Positions 7,107 through 14,275 are shown, numbered from the stretch's first letter. The stretch: DNA of 15,249 bases from an uncultured bacterium (GCA_903861055.1 CAIOSU010000092.1:1-15249); one strand, 5' to 3'. A program made the numbers and translations. Notes: generated by a model not told the origin, from the letters alone.

Positions 7107-7466
7107 ATGCTTCATTGGATAAAAGGCCGCTGGGAAAGTTTGGGTTATGCCCTAAAGGGCTTATGGGGCATCCTGTCCTCAGGCACCAATATGCTCATTA
7201 TGCTACTAGCGGTGGTGGTAGTATCAGGGGCAGGTATCTATTTCCAAATCGATAAGCATGATTGGGCATTAGTAACCATCGCCTTTACCATGGTTATAGT
7301 AGCCGAAGGCTTTAATACCGCCATCGAGCGCCTCACCGACCTAGTACAACCTAACCACGACCCCAAAGCCGGACAAGTGAAAGACATCGCATCCGGTGCC
7401 GTGCTTATAGCCGCATTGGGCAGTATGGTTATTGCTTGGGTGGTGTTTGGGAAGTATTTATGGTGA
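7107..7466 (+). CDS. Diacylglycerol kinase family protein (prokaryotic DgkA type)
   Basis: The 119-aa integral membrane protein matches the small prokaryotic DGK / undecaprenol kinase family. These proteins phosphorylate diacylglycerol or undecaprenol with ATP at the inner membrane, recycling lipid carriers. It has an amphipathic N-terminus with R8, S11, Y14 and KG17-18, then three hydrophobic segments at about 29-47, 53-67 and 95-115. The signature EGFNTAIERLTDLV (67-80) and a KDIASGAVL block (about 94-102) are intact, so the catalytic E67-N70 region is kept. At the position of the first metal-site glutamate (E28 in E. coli DgkA, the SEKN glutamate in Bacillus) the sequence reads SSGTN, so that residue appears to be glycine or threonine. 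The substrate cannot be told from sequence. It lies between recQ and the DUF4412-like gene, with gaps too long to claim an operon. Confidence 0.88.
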   Translation: MLHWIKGRWESLGYALKGLWGILSSGTNMLIMLLAVVVVSGAGIYFQIDKHDWALVTIAFTMVIVAEGFNTAIERLTDLVQPNHDPKAGQVKDIASGAVLIAALGSMVIAWVVFGKYLW

Positions 7467-7578
7467 TGGATTGAGCATAGTATCTCTGATATTATCAACC
7501 AAGTCGCTAAATGAGGCTCTTAACAATACCCACCAACTTCCTACGTTATCCTTTGCGGTTTGTTTGTGTGCAATTGAG

Positions 7579-7586
7579 TAACTTTA
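7579..7586 (+). promoter_or_regulatory. Weak -7-like element before the DUF4412-like gene
   Basis: TAACTTTA differs from TAnnTTTG at the last base. A TTTG at 7552-7555 lies 23 nt upstream, the outer limit of the spacing known for Bacteroidota promoters. Transcription would start inside the longest possible frame (which opens at 7511), supporting the ATG at 7625. Confidence 0.3.
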
Positions 7587-7624
7587 TTCTGTTGACGATT
7601 TCTTATCATAATCCATCCTTAGCA

Positions 7625-8362
7625 ATGAGAGCTTTACTTATACTATTGGCATTCACTATTAGCACGGCCACTTGGGCGGGTGGAGGTGCTGAAAACACCT
7701 TTGAAGGAACTTTGATGCTTACTGCCACTGGTAGTAGCAAAACGCCTCAAAAAATTAAACTTACTGTAAAAGGCGACAATGTATTGATAGATGCCAAAGC
7801 CAGCAACAAAGGGGCCCCGTTGTTGATATTGAACAGCCGAACTGGCGATGTGCACATACTATCGGAAAAAGATAGCCAGAAAATTGCAGTGCGCCTCAAC
7901 ACCCAATCGTTGAAGCCCATTGGGGGCATTAGCGCCATTACCAATACTTATGGATTGGACATAGACGGCAAATCGAAGGGCACCGTAACAGCCACTAATG
8001 AGGTAAAGAAAATAGCAGGCTATAACTGCAAAAAGTACCTAGTTAAAGACGATGAATACGACTCTGAGTTTTGGATAACCAACGAGATTGGTATTAGCTT
8101 ACCAGCATTGTTAGGCAACTTAACACCACAAAGCAACTTGCCGGCTGGTATGATATTGGAGGGTAAGGGTAAAAAGTTGCAAGGCGAGGGGGGCTTTAGC
8201 TTTAGAGTGGAACCGCTTAAAGAAACCATCGACTCTAAGTTATTTACAATTCCATCTACCTATAAAGTTATGGATATTACGATGCTTATTCAACAAATGA
8301 TAAAATCTAGCAGCCCCGAAGAGGTAAAAAAGATGCTGGACAAAATGATACCCAAAGGATAA
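7625..8362 (+). CDS. Exported DUF4412-like protein
   Basis: From the ATG at 7625 the product is 245 aa and begins with a textbook signal peptide (MRALLILLAF..., cleavage near Ala18). A longer in-frame start at 7511 would bury this signal 38 residues in, behind unrelated sequence, so it is rejected. The mature protein is beta-strand-rich: 'FEGTLMLT', 'KIKLTVKGDNVLID', a 'GDVHILSEKDSQKIAVRL' stretch, then 'IAGYNCKKYLVKDDEYDSEFWIT' (about residues 130-152). That last segment matches the DUF4412 pattern of a conserved G-Y/K-C-K-K-Y followed by an acidic loop and W-V/I-T. The C-terminus is a charged amphipathic helix ending in MIPKG. The family is predicted to be periplasmic and has no established function. 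A following terminator (8381-8419) closes the unit. Confidence 0.8.
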   Translation: MRALLILLAFTISTATWAGGGAENTFEGTLMLTATGSSKTPQKIKLTVKGDNVLIDAKASNKGAPLLILNSRTGDVHILSEKDSQKIAVRLNTQSLKPIGGISAITNTYGLDIDGKSKGTVTATNEVKKIAGYNCKKYLVKDDEYDSEFWITNEIGISLPALLGNLTPQSNLPAGMILEGKGKKLQGEGGFSFRVEPLKETIDSKLFTIPSTYKVMDITMLIQQMIKSSSPEEVKKMLDKMIPKG

Positions 8363-8380
8363 CGGCTACTGCCAAAAGAA

Positions 8381-8419
8381 AACAAAAAAGCCTTCCCAAA
8401 CAGGGAAGGCTTTTTTGTT
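8381..8419. terminator. Bidirectional terminator overlapping a stop codon
   Basis: A 17-bp perfect stem (8381-8397 with 8403-8419) has a loop of AAACA and a core GCCTTCCC / GGGAAGGC flanked by A6 and T6 tracts, giving a T-run on either strand. It serves the plus-strand gene ending at 8362 and the minus-strand gene whose TAA stop occupies 8420-8418, so the stem overlaps the last bases of that stop codon. Confidence 0.9.
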
Positions 8420-9584
8420 ATTGCAAATATTTACGGCTTATCAGCTCTTTCATAATCTCGTTGGTGCCGGCATAAATGCGCTGCACCCTGGCATCTGCCC
8501 AAGCGCGAGCCACTTGGTATTCCCAAATATAGCCGTAGCCGCCATGTAATTGCACACAAGCATCGGCCACTTTGCATTGCAACTCGGTAAGTGAGTACTT
8601 GGCCATTGATGCCGTTGCACCATCAAGTTGCTTATTGTTATGCAACTCCACACAACGGTCGGCAAATACACGGCCCATCTCCACTTCGGTGGCTAGCTCT
8701 GCAATTTTGTATTTAGTGTTCTGAAACTCGGCAACTGGCTTACCGAAAGCTTGGCGCTCTTTAATGTATTGAATAGTAAGGTTTAGGGTAGCCTCGGCAG
8801 CTGCAATGGCGCCCAAGCCTACCACCAGGCGCTCTTGCGCCAGTTCGGTCATCAGATAGGCAAAACCGTGGCCTTCACTGCCCAAAAGGTTCTCTTTAGG
8901 CACTTTCACGTTATCGAAAAACAGTTCGCAGGTATCTTGAGCATGCAAACCCGCTTTATGGAACGGCTTGCCCTTACTAAACCCTTCAGCGTTGGCATCC
9001 ATCACCAATAAGCTAATACCCTTGGCACCTTTGGTAGGGTCAGTTTTTACTGCCACTACAGCTAAGTCGCACAAATATCCATTGGTAATAAAGGTTTTAG
9101 AACCGTTTACTAGGTAATGGTCGCCTTTGTCAACGGCTGTGGTGCGCATGCCTTGCAAATCGCTACCTGCTCCTGGCTCGGTCATGGCAATGGAGGCAAT
9201 GTAATCGCCCGAAACCATTTTAGGCAGGTACTTTTGCTTAGTGGCTTCGCTGCCATAGTGGTCGATGTACGGGCAAACAATATCGCTGTGCAAAGGATAA
9301 CCCACTGCTGGGCCAGCGCAGCCTGTAAGGGCCAGTACTTCAGTAAAAATGGCATTGTAGCGGAAATCTTTAATCCCCAAGCCCCCGTACTTTTCATCAA
9401 CTTGCATGCACAAAAAGCCGTTTTCGCCTAGCTTCTGCCAGCTTTCGCGGCTCACCATGTGGTCTTTTTCCCACTGTTCGTTGTTGGGGGTTATTTCTTT
9501 AGCGGCAAAGTCGGCAACAGTTTTGAAGAACAGCAAATGCTCTTCGTTGTATATGTTACGAGGTATACTTGGGGTATTTTGCAT
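8418..9584 (-). CDS. Acyl-CoA dehydrogenase, long-chain (LCAD-like) type
   Basis: This 388-aa flavoprotein catalyses the first, FAD-dependent step of fatty acid beta-oxidation, passing electrons to electron-transfer flavoprotein. Visible motifs: MTEPGAGSDLQG (134-145) and the GSKTFITNG flavin/substrate segment (161-169); DTCELFFDNVKVP (217-229); ERQAFGKPV (276-284); LHGGYGYIWEY (346-356); and YAGTNEIMKELISR (371-384). The usual catalytic Glu of short- and medium-chain enzymes (YEGT) is Ala here (372). The TELAQERL segment keeps Glu251, where long-chain and isovaleryl enzymes carry their base, and the 'GGYGYIWEY...YAGTNEIMKELI' tail closely resembles mammalian LCAD. The frame extends upstream to 9647, but those 21 residues are encoded by a 7-bp tandem repeat and are not family-like, so the ATG at 9584 is preferred. 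Confidence 0.93.
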   Translation of the reverse strand: MQNTPSIPRNIYNEEHLLFFKTVADFAAKEITPNNEQWEKDHMVSRESWQKLGENGFLCMQVDEKYGGLGIKDFRYNAIFTEVLALTGCAGPAVGYPLHSDIVCPYIDHYGSEATKQKYLPKMVSGDYIASIAMTEPGAGSDLQGMRTTAVDKGDHYLVNGSKTFITNGYLCDLAVVAVKTDPTKGAKGISLLVMDANAEGFSKGKPFHKAGLHAQDTCELFFDNVKVPKENLLGSEGHGFAYLMTELAQERLVVGLGAIAAAEATLNLTIQYIKERQAFGKPVAEFQNTKYKIAELATEVEMGRVFADRCVELHNNKQLDGATASMAKYSLTELQCKVADACVQLHGGYGYIWEYQVARAWADARVQRIYAGTNEIMKELISRKYLQ

Positions 9585-9618
9585 GGCGTTTTGAATTTGT
9601 GACTGCAAGTTACTAACT

Positions 9619-9650
9619 AGACGCAAGACATAAGACACAAGACACAAGAC
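9619..9650. repeat. 7-bp tandem repeat (AGACRYA), 4.6 copies
   Basis: Four full units of 7 bp (variants GCA, ATA, ACA, ACA after AGAC) and a final AGAC run head to tail upstream of the acyl-CoA dehydrogenase gene. Read on the minus strand they translate in frame into a low-complexity stretch that can be mistaken for an N-terminal extension of the enzyme. A single inverted partner lies at 9795-9806. Confidence 0.85.
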
Positions 9651-9794
9651 TTTTTTCGCGTACCCTAATTTTTAAAATCAAATTAAATATGAGATATGAA
9701 ATGATCGATGACAAATGAGCAAATCAAAATCTGCGCTAAAACCCTTATCAAACATACAATCCTGCACGACAAAACCTTAAGCAATTGAAATTAC

Positions 9795-9806
9795 TCTTGT
9801 GTCTTA
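9795..9806. repeat. Inverted copy of the 7-bp repeat unit
   Basis: TCTTGTGTCTTA is the exact reverse complement of 9631-9642 within the 7-bp tandem repeat. The two thus form 12-bp inverted arms about 150 bp apart in one intergenic region. The copy lies 5 bp past the stop of the phosphodiesterase gene. Confidence 0.6.
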
Positions 9807-9811
9807 AAATA

Positions 9812-10684
9812 TCAATCCTCCCATTCCAATATCATCTCCACCGAGTAGTGGTCGCTAAGGCCAACGGTGGTGCCGTATCGTTTTGGGTTACCACTTTTCC
9901 AAGCTGGGCCTATGCGAATGGTGGCGGTTCGTTTAATGGTTATGTTTGCGCCGTTATCACGCACCAAAATATAATCAACGGTGTGGTCAATTTCTGTGGT
10001 CGAGGCCGTATCTTCTTTGCAATTATAGTGTGGTTGCTGCTCTGCGTGCAATAGGCGCAACATGGCCCCATAATCTTCTGGCTTACTTTTCTGGCAATTC
10101 ATATCGCCGCAAATAATCTGTATGGTGGCACTGTCTTCGTTAGGCTTCAGTAGTTCGTCGTAAAGTTGCCTAAACTGGTGGCGGTTTACCTCCTGAGGGT
10201 TGCCATTAGTGTGAGTGCCCACTATCTGGAAGATATGGCCGTTGTGTTCACCCTCCACTAGCAGGCCGCCTTTGCGTGCCAAGCATCCATCGTTTGCGCA
10301 TTCCGTAAACTCCACTTCTCCTTTTACGCTCAGCGGGCGGTCGCTTAGCACCCAAATACCACTGTTAGTTTTCCAGCTAAATTTGCGGTTAGCGGGGCCG
10401 TATTGGTATGGGTACTTTTCTTTTAAACCCTTATAAATTTTATGTCTAGCGCGCGTTTTAAAGGCCTCTTGAAACATGATAATGTTATAGTCGCGCTTGC
10501 CCAACTCTTCTACAATACCGTTGCAGCGCTTGCCTTTCTTGGTTTTGTAGTAGACACAATAAGGCAGCATGTGTATGTTCCATGATAGTATTTTGAACTG
10601 CTCGGGGTAAGGTGGGGTATAATCTTGTTGGGCGAAGGATGGTAACGACAACAGCAGGGCTAAAACCAGTAAAAGCGCTCGCAT
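9812..10684 (-). CDS. Secreted sphingomyelinase-like EEP-family phosphodiesterase
   Basis: The 290-aa protein has a signal peptide (cleavage after Ala18, SFA|QQ) and a complete endonuclease/exonuclease/phosphatase fold. Conserved residues: Asn36 in LSWNIHML; Glu73 (metal ligand) in FQEAF; the NSGIWVLSDRPL strand (107-118); ARKGG (136-140); His158 in VGTHT; Asp194 and Asn196 in GDMN; Asp237 in DYILV; and Asp278/His279 in SDHY. The 'SWNIHMLP...FQEAF...NSGIWVLS...ARKGG...VGTHT' order is closest to bacterial neutral sphingomyelinases such as Bacillus SMase and staphylococcal beta-toxin, rather than to DNA repair nucleases. The reaction would be Mg-dependent cleavage of a phospho-head group from sphingomyelin or a related sphingolipid, or of another phosphodiester, outside the cytoplasm. 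It is transcribed divergently from murF-alr. All catalytic residues are present; the substrate is inference. Confidence 0.88.
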   Translation of the reverse strand: MRALLLVLALLLSLPSFAQQDYTPPYPEQFKILSWNIHMLPYCVYYKTKKGKRCNGIVEELGKRDYNIIMFQEAFKTRARHKIYKGLKEKYPYQYGPANRKFSWKTNSGIWVLSDRPLSVKGEVEFTECANDGCLARKGGLLVEGEHNGHIFQIVGTHTNGNPQEVNRHQFRQLYDELLKPNEDSATIQIICGDMNCQKSKPEDYGAMLRLLHAEQQPHYNCKEDTASTTEIDHTVDYILVRDNGANITIKRTATIRIGPAWKSGNPKRYGTTVGLSDHYSVEMILEWED

Positions 10685-10706
10685 AATGGGTGGTTGGTGT
10701 GGTGGT

Positions 10707-10742
10707 TAAAGATAAGGTTTAAGCAACAACCTAAAAAACAAA
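10707..10742 (-). promoter_or_regulatory. Promoter-like elements for the phosphodiesterase gene
   Basis: On the minus strand, TATCTTTA (10714-10707) is one base from TAnnTTTG and lies 22 nt upstream of the ATG at 10684. TTTG (10742-10739) lies 24 nt further upstream, slightly beyond the typical spacing for a -33 element. Confidence 0.35.
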
Positions 10743-10764
10743 CTGGCATGTCATTTGCCATTGT

Positions 10765-10772
10765 TATCTTTG
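10765..10772 (+). promoter_or_regulatory. -7 element for murF-alr
   Basis: TATCTTTG matches the Bacteroidota -7 consensus TAnnTTTG exactly. It lies 18 nt before the ATG at 10791, giving a leader of only about 12 nt. It falls inside the longest possible frame (opening at a TTG, 10755), so translation from that earlier codon would need an unlikely upstream transcript. No clear -33 element was found. Its spacing from the divergent phosphodiesterase promoter suggests a compact two-way promoter region. Confidence 0.45.
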
Positions 10773-10790
10773 ACACTCCAAACTGGTTAC

Positions 10791-13316
10791 ATGGCTACTA
10801 CCGGCTACACATCTCAACAAATCGCTAAAGTAATGGGCGGCAACTGGCTCCAGTTTACTGGAGATAGGCCCATACATGGTTTGTCGTTAGATAGCCGCAA
10901 AATTACCGACCCCGAATCGGCCCTGTTTTTTGCAGTAAAAGGTAAGCGACACGATGGACATAAATTCCTGAGCGACTTATATACTTTAGGAGTACGCAAC
11001 TTTGTAGTTACCGAAGAAGAAAAAGCCTACGACCTGCCCGAAGCCAACATACTAAAAGTAAACGATAGCATCCGTGCGCTGCAAACCTTGGTAGCATGGC
11101 ACAGGGAGCAATACAAATTACCCGTTATCGGCATTACTGGCAGCAATGGAAAAACCATTGTAAAGGAGTGGCTGTACCAGCTGTTGGAAGAGGATTATGT
11201 AATAGTGCGCAGCCCAAAAAGCTACAATAGCCAGGTTGGGGTGCCGCTGTCAGTGTGGCAACTGAACAATACCCATACATTGGGTATATTTGAGGCGGGC
11301 ATTTCTGAAGCCGCAGAGATGGAGCACTTGCAAAAAGTGATAAAACCCGACATTGGCATTTTTACCAACATTGGCGAGGCGCATGCAGAGGGCTTTTTGA
11401 ATAATAGGCATAAGGTTAAAGAGAAACTGAAACTGTTTATTCATAGCCGTATCCTCATCTATTGCAAAGACTACCACGAGATAACGCAGGCCATTACTGA
11501 AATACGCAGCCAGTTTACCGACGATGAAGCGCAAGAGAAATTCCAATTGTTTACTTGGGCGCACAAAACCGATGCCGACCTGCGTATTACCAAAATAGAT
11601 TCGAATAGCAACGAAACCCGAATAGATGGGGTTTATAAAGAGGAGCAGATTCATATTGTTACCCCATTTATTGACAAAGCCAGCATAGAAAACTCGATTC
11701 ATTGCTGGGCAACCATGTTATACCTGCGTGTGCATCAAGAGGTTATTCAAGCACGCATGCGCAAGTTGGGCAAAATTGCTATGAGGCTTGAGCTTAAGGA
11801 TGCCGTGAACAATTGTAGCTTGATAAACGATAGCTACAATTCCGATTTAGGCTCGCTGACCATTGCGCTGGACTTTTTGAACCAGCAAAAGCAGCACCCA
11901 AAAAAGACCTTGATTTTGTCCGATATACTACAATCTGGCAAAAATGAGATGGATTTGTATGAGGACGTAGCAGCCTTAGTGGGGCAAAAGGGCGTAACCC
12001 GACTGTTGGGAATTGGCCCAGCTATTTCAAGGCAGCATAAAATATTCGAGAAGAATGTGAGTCTTGAGGCTTCCTTTTATCCAAGCACCGATGTGTTTTT
12101 AACACAATTAGCTAAGCTACATTTTGCCGACGAGACCATACTACTTAAAGGTGCGCGCAGCTTTGAGTTTGAGCGCATAAGCAAGTTGGTGGAGCAAAAG
12201 GTACATGAAACCGTTCTGGAGATAAACCTGAATGCCCTTGCGCACAACCTACAAGTATATCATAGCTTACTAAAACCTGGGGTAAAAACCATGGTAATGG
12301 TAAAAGCCCTTTCATATGGCAGCGGTAGCTTTGAGATAGCCAATACCCTACAATTTCATAGGGCCGATTACTTGGCCGTTGCCTATACCGATGAGGCGGT
12401 GACGCTTCGTAAGGGCGGTATCACCTTACCCATAATGGTAATGAACCCCGAGCAGCGCAGTTTTGAGGCGATTGTGCAGTATCAATTGGAGCCGGACCTA
12501 TACAACGAGGGTGTTTTCAATAAGTTCAGCGAGTACTTGCAACTGAGTAGACATGCCAGTGCGGAGAAACCATTCCCGATGCATATTGAGCTAGATACGG
12601 GTATGCACCGGTTAGGCTACGGAGTAAATGAAGTTGAGGCACTAACAAAAGCCCTCAAAAACACGCCTTGGCTAAAAGTAATGAGCATTTTCTCGCACCT
12701 AGCAGCCAGTGAAGATGCGGTGCACGACGATTTTACGAGCGAGCAGGTGGGTAAGTTTGAGCAAATGAGCTTAGCCATTACAAAAGGGCTGGACTATAAG
12801 CCCATGCGGCATATTCTGAACTCGGCAGGTATAGCGCGTTTCCCGAATGCACAGTATGATATGGTTCGCTTGGGCCTTGGTGTATATGGCATCGATACCA
12901 GCGAGGCGCTTGCTGGCAAATTGCAGCATGTGGGCCGAATGCGCACCACTATATCGCAATTGCGCACTATTGCTGCTGGCGAAACTGTAAGCTACAGCCG
13001 AACCTATACCGCAACTAATGAGCGACGAATTGCAACGGTGGGCGTTGGGTATGCCGACGGCATTGACCGCCGCTTGAGCAACGGCGTAGGTAGTATGAAG
13101 GTGCATGGCCGCTTGGCACCCATTGTGGGCCGAGTATGTATGGATATGTGTATGCTTGATGTTACAGATGTACCCGAGGCAATGGAAGGTGATGAGGTTA
13201 TCGTTTTCGGCCCTGAACTACCCGTGCAGCAAATAGCCGATTGGGCAGGCACTATCCCCTATGAGATACTTACAGGTATAAGCAGTAGGGTTAAAAGGGT
13301 GTATTGGCAGGAGTAG
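10791..13316 (+). CDS. Bifunctional MurF-like ligase / alanine racemase fusion
   Basis: This 841-aa cytoplasmic protein joins a Mur-ligase half (1 to about 470) to a PLP-dependent alanine racemase half (about 471-841), a fusion known from Bacteroidota. Mur half: an N-terminal UDP-precursor domain (LSLDSRKI, 31-38), P-loop GSNGKT (117-122), SYNSQVGVPLS (144-154), EAG (168-170), NIGEAHAEGF (193-202), and the C-terminal-domain NDSYNSDLGS (346-355). Alr half: INLNALAHN (478-486), the PLP lysine K505 in VKALSYGSG, LDTGMHRLGY (601-610), LGLGVYG (694-700), the catalytic tyrosine Y735 in ETVSYSRTY, and GRVCMDM (780-786). The racemase supplies D-Ala. The ligase half would add D-Ala-D-Ala to the UDP-MurNAc peptide, but its activity in such fusions is less certain. 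The start at 10791 is chosen because of the promoter element at 10765-10772 and the MurF-like N-terminus. Confidence 0.95.
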   Translation: MATTGYTSQQIAKVMGGNWLQFTGDRPIHGLSLDSRKITDPESALFFAVKGKRHDGHKFLSDLYTLGVRNFVVTEEEKAYDLPEANILKVNDSIRALQTLVAWHREQYKLPVIGITGSNGKTIVKEWLYQLLEEDYVIVRSPKSYNSQVGVPLSVWQLNNTHTLGIFEAGISEAAEMEHLQKVIKPDIGIFTNIGEAHAEGFLNNRHKVKEKLKLFIHSRILIYCKDYHEITQAITEIRSQFTDDEAQEKFQLFTWAHKTDADLRITKIDSNSNETRIDGVYKEEQIHIVTPFIDKASIENSIHCWATMLYLRVHQEVIQARMRKLGKIAMRLELKDAVNNCSLINDSYNSDLGSLTIALDFLNQQKQHPKKTLILSDILQSGKNEMDLYEDVAALVGQKGVTRLLGIGPAISRQHKIFEKNVSLEASFYPSTDVFLTQLAKLHFADETILLKGARSFEFERISKLVEQKVHETVLEINLNALAHNLQVYHSLLKPGVKTMVMVKALSYGSGSFEIANTLQFHRADYLAVAYTDEAVTLRKGGITLPIMVMNPEQRSFEAIVQYQLEPDLYNEGVFNKFSEYLQLSRHASAEKPFPMHIELDTGMHRLGYGVNEVEALTKALKNTPWLKVMSIFSHLAASEDAVHDDFTSEQVGKFEQMSLAITKGLDYKPMRHILNSAGIARFPNAQYDMVRLGLGVYGIDTSEALAGKLQHVGRMRTTISQLRTIAAGETVSYSRTYTATNERRIATVGVGYADGIDRRLSNGVGSMKVHGRLAPIVGRVCMDMCMLDVTDVPEAMEGDEVIVFGPELPVQQIADWAGTIPYEILTGISSRVKRVYWQE

Positions 13317-13321
13317 TTTTT

Positions 13322-13345
13322 TGGTCCATGGTCGACCGTCCACAG
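13322..13345. repeat. GTCCATGG/GTCGACC palindromic motif
   Basis: A short run containing CCATGG, the 8-bp palindrome GGTCGACC and a final GTCCAC lies just after the murF-alr stop, in the 56-bp gap before the convergent membrane-protein gene. It resembles, from memory, degenerate GTCCA/GTCGAC arrays in intergenic DNA of this phylum. No T-run follows, so it does not look like a terminator. Confidence 0.4.
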
Positions 13346-13372
13346 TTTAGAAGGTAGTAAAAACGCTATCAA

Positions 13373-14230
13373 TTACTCAGGCTCACCGACATTTCCAGCC
13401 TTTTTGCTCAATATGCCATTGGCAATAGCAAACATACTTGATGCTGCCATTGCACCCCAAACGATAAATAGCTTGTTTACCGAGCCGCCGGCATAAACGG
13501 GCATGGCCAGCAGCACCCAAACCAGCAATAATATTTGAAATGCTAGCAGTCGCTTTCGGGAAATATTGAAGTTGTTGCTATCTGCGCGGGCTTCGGGGCG
13601 TTTGTAGGCAATTAGCATAAACACCAAAAACAAGGCCAATACTACCATGTTAGTATTCAGTAGCGAGGGGCTAATGGTAGGTATTATAGGGAAGAAATAG
13701 AAGGTTGCAACCCCACCTACAAGGGCCAAAAAGCCGAATAACAAGGATAACCTGTTGGAGGGCTTTAGTAATCCATCCAACAAAAAGGCCAAAGCCACCA
13801 CCAGCACTGTCAAACCTTGGTGCTGGCCATAACCTAACCAAGCAGCGCCACTCAAAATAATAAGCGCATCAGGAATTACGGGCTGCCTACCGCAACTACA
13901 AATCAATATTCGGGCAGCGCCCATAACTACTGCAATGCTCAGCAAATCGGGCCTGATGCCCCAAACAAAACCAATGGAAACAATACCTACCGCTACAAAA
14001 GCTGAATAGGGCTCTTGTGGGTCGAGCTCGCGAGCAAAGGCCCAGGTAAGGAATACCGTGGCAGCGAACTGCAATCCCAACAAAACCGATTTGCCCAGCA
14101 CCAAGCCATGCACCAACCCCAATATAAAACCACCTACCAAAGCCATTGCCGATAGTATAGCTATCAGCTTATTGGTAGGGTACTTAAAATCGATGGGTCG
14201 GGCAATGCCCGACAATTCGTAGATGTTCAT
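13373..14230 (-). CDS. Polytopic membrane protein of unknown function
   Basis: The 285-aa protein has about 8 to 10 hydrophobic segments, roughly at residues 21-41, 47-66, 77-92, 96-112, 121-136, 137-153, 160-182, 194-209, 228-247 and 252-273. The hydrophilic N-terminus (20 aa, 'ELSGIARPIDFKYPTNK') and C-terminus are short. A basic loop (about 209-227) separates the last two segments from the rest. I recognise no family. There is no transporter signature and no pattern of conserved charged residues inside the membrane pointing to an enzyme; the 'CSCGRQP' loop at 111-117 is the only cysteine pair. The ATG at 14230 is close to the only upstream promoter-like element. It lies 45 bp after a WG-repeat gene on the same strand and may be co-transcribed with it. 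Function unknown. Confidence 0.8.
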   Translation of the reverse strand: MNIYELSGIARPIDFKYPTNKLIAILSAMALVGGFILGLVHGLVLGKSVLLGLQFAATVFLTWAFARELDPQEPYSAFVAVGIVSIGFVWGIRPDLLSIAVVMGAARILICSCGRQPVIPDALIILSGAAWLGYGQHQGLTVLVVALAFLLDGLLKPSNRLSLLFGFLALVGGVATFYFFPIIPTISPSLLNTNMVVLALFLVFMLIAYKRPEARADSNNFNISRKRLLAFQILLLVWVLLAMPVYAGGSVNKLFIVWGAMAASSMFAIANGILSKKAGNVGEPE

Positions 14231-14234
14231 AGTG

Positions 14235-14242
14235 CAAAACTA
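14235..14242 (-). promoter_or_regulatory. -7-like element immediately before the membrane-protein gene
   Basis: TAGTTTTG on the minus strand (14242-14235) matches TAnnTTTG and ends only 4 nt before the ATG at 14230. If used, transcription would start at or next to the start codon, giving a leaderless mRNA. There is no -33 element at a suitable distance, so a chance match is quite possible. Confidence 0.25.
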
Positions 14243-14275
14243 AACCTTGATAGCTAATGAGACTTTTTAACCATT

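Noticed and set aside
7511..7624. 38-residue N-terminal extension of the DUF4412-like gene
   Set aside because: It would place a clear signal peptide internally, and a promoter-like element lies within it. The ATG at 7625 is better.
9585..9647. 21-residue N-terminal extension of the acyl-CoA dehydrogenase
   Set aside because: It is encoded largely by a 7-bp tandem repeat and is not part of the family fold. The ATG at 9584 starts the normal N-terminus.
9619..9650. CRISPR array
   Set aside because: The units are only 7 bp with no spacers, so this is a simple tandem repeat.
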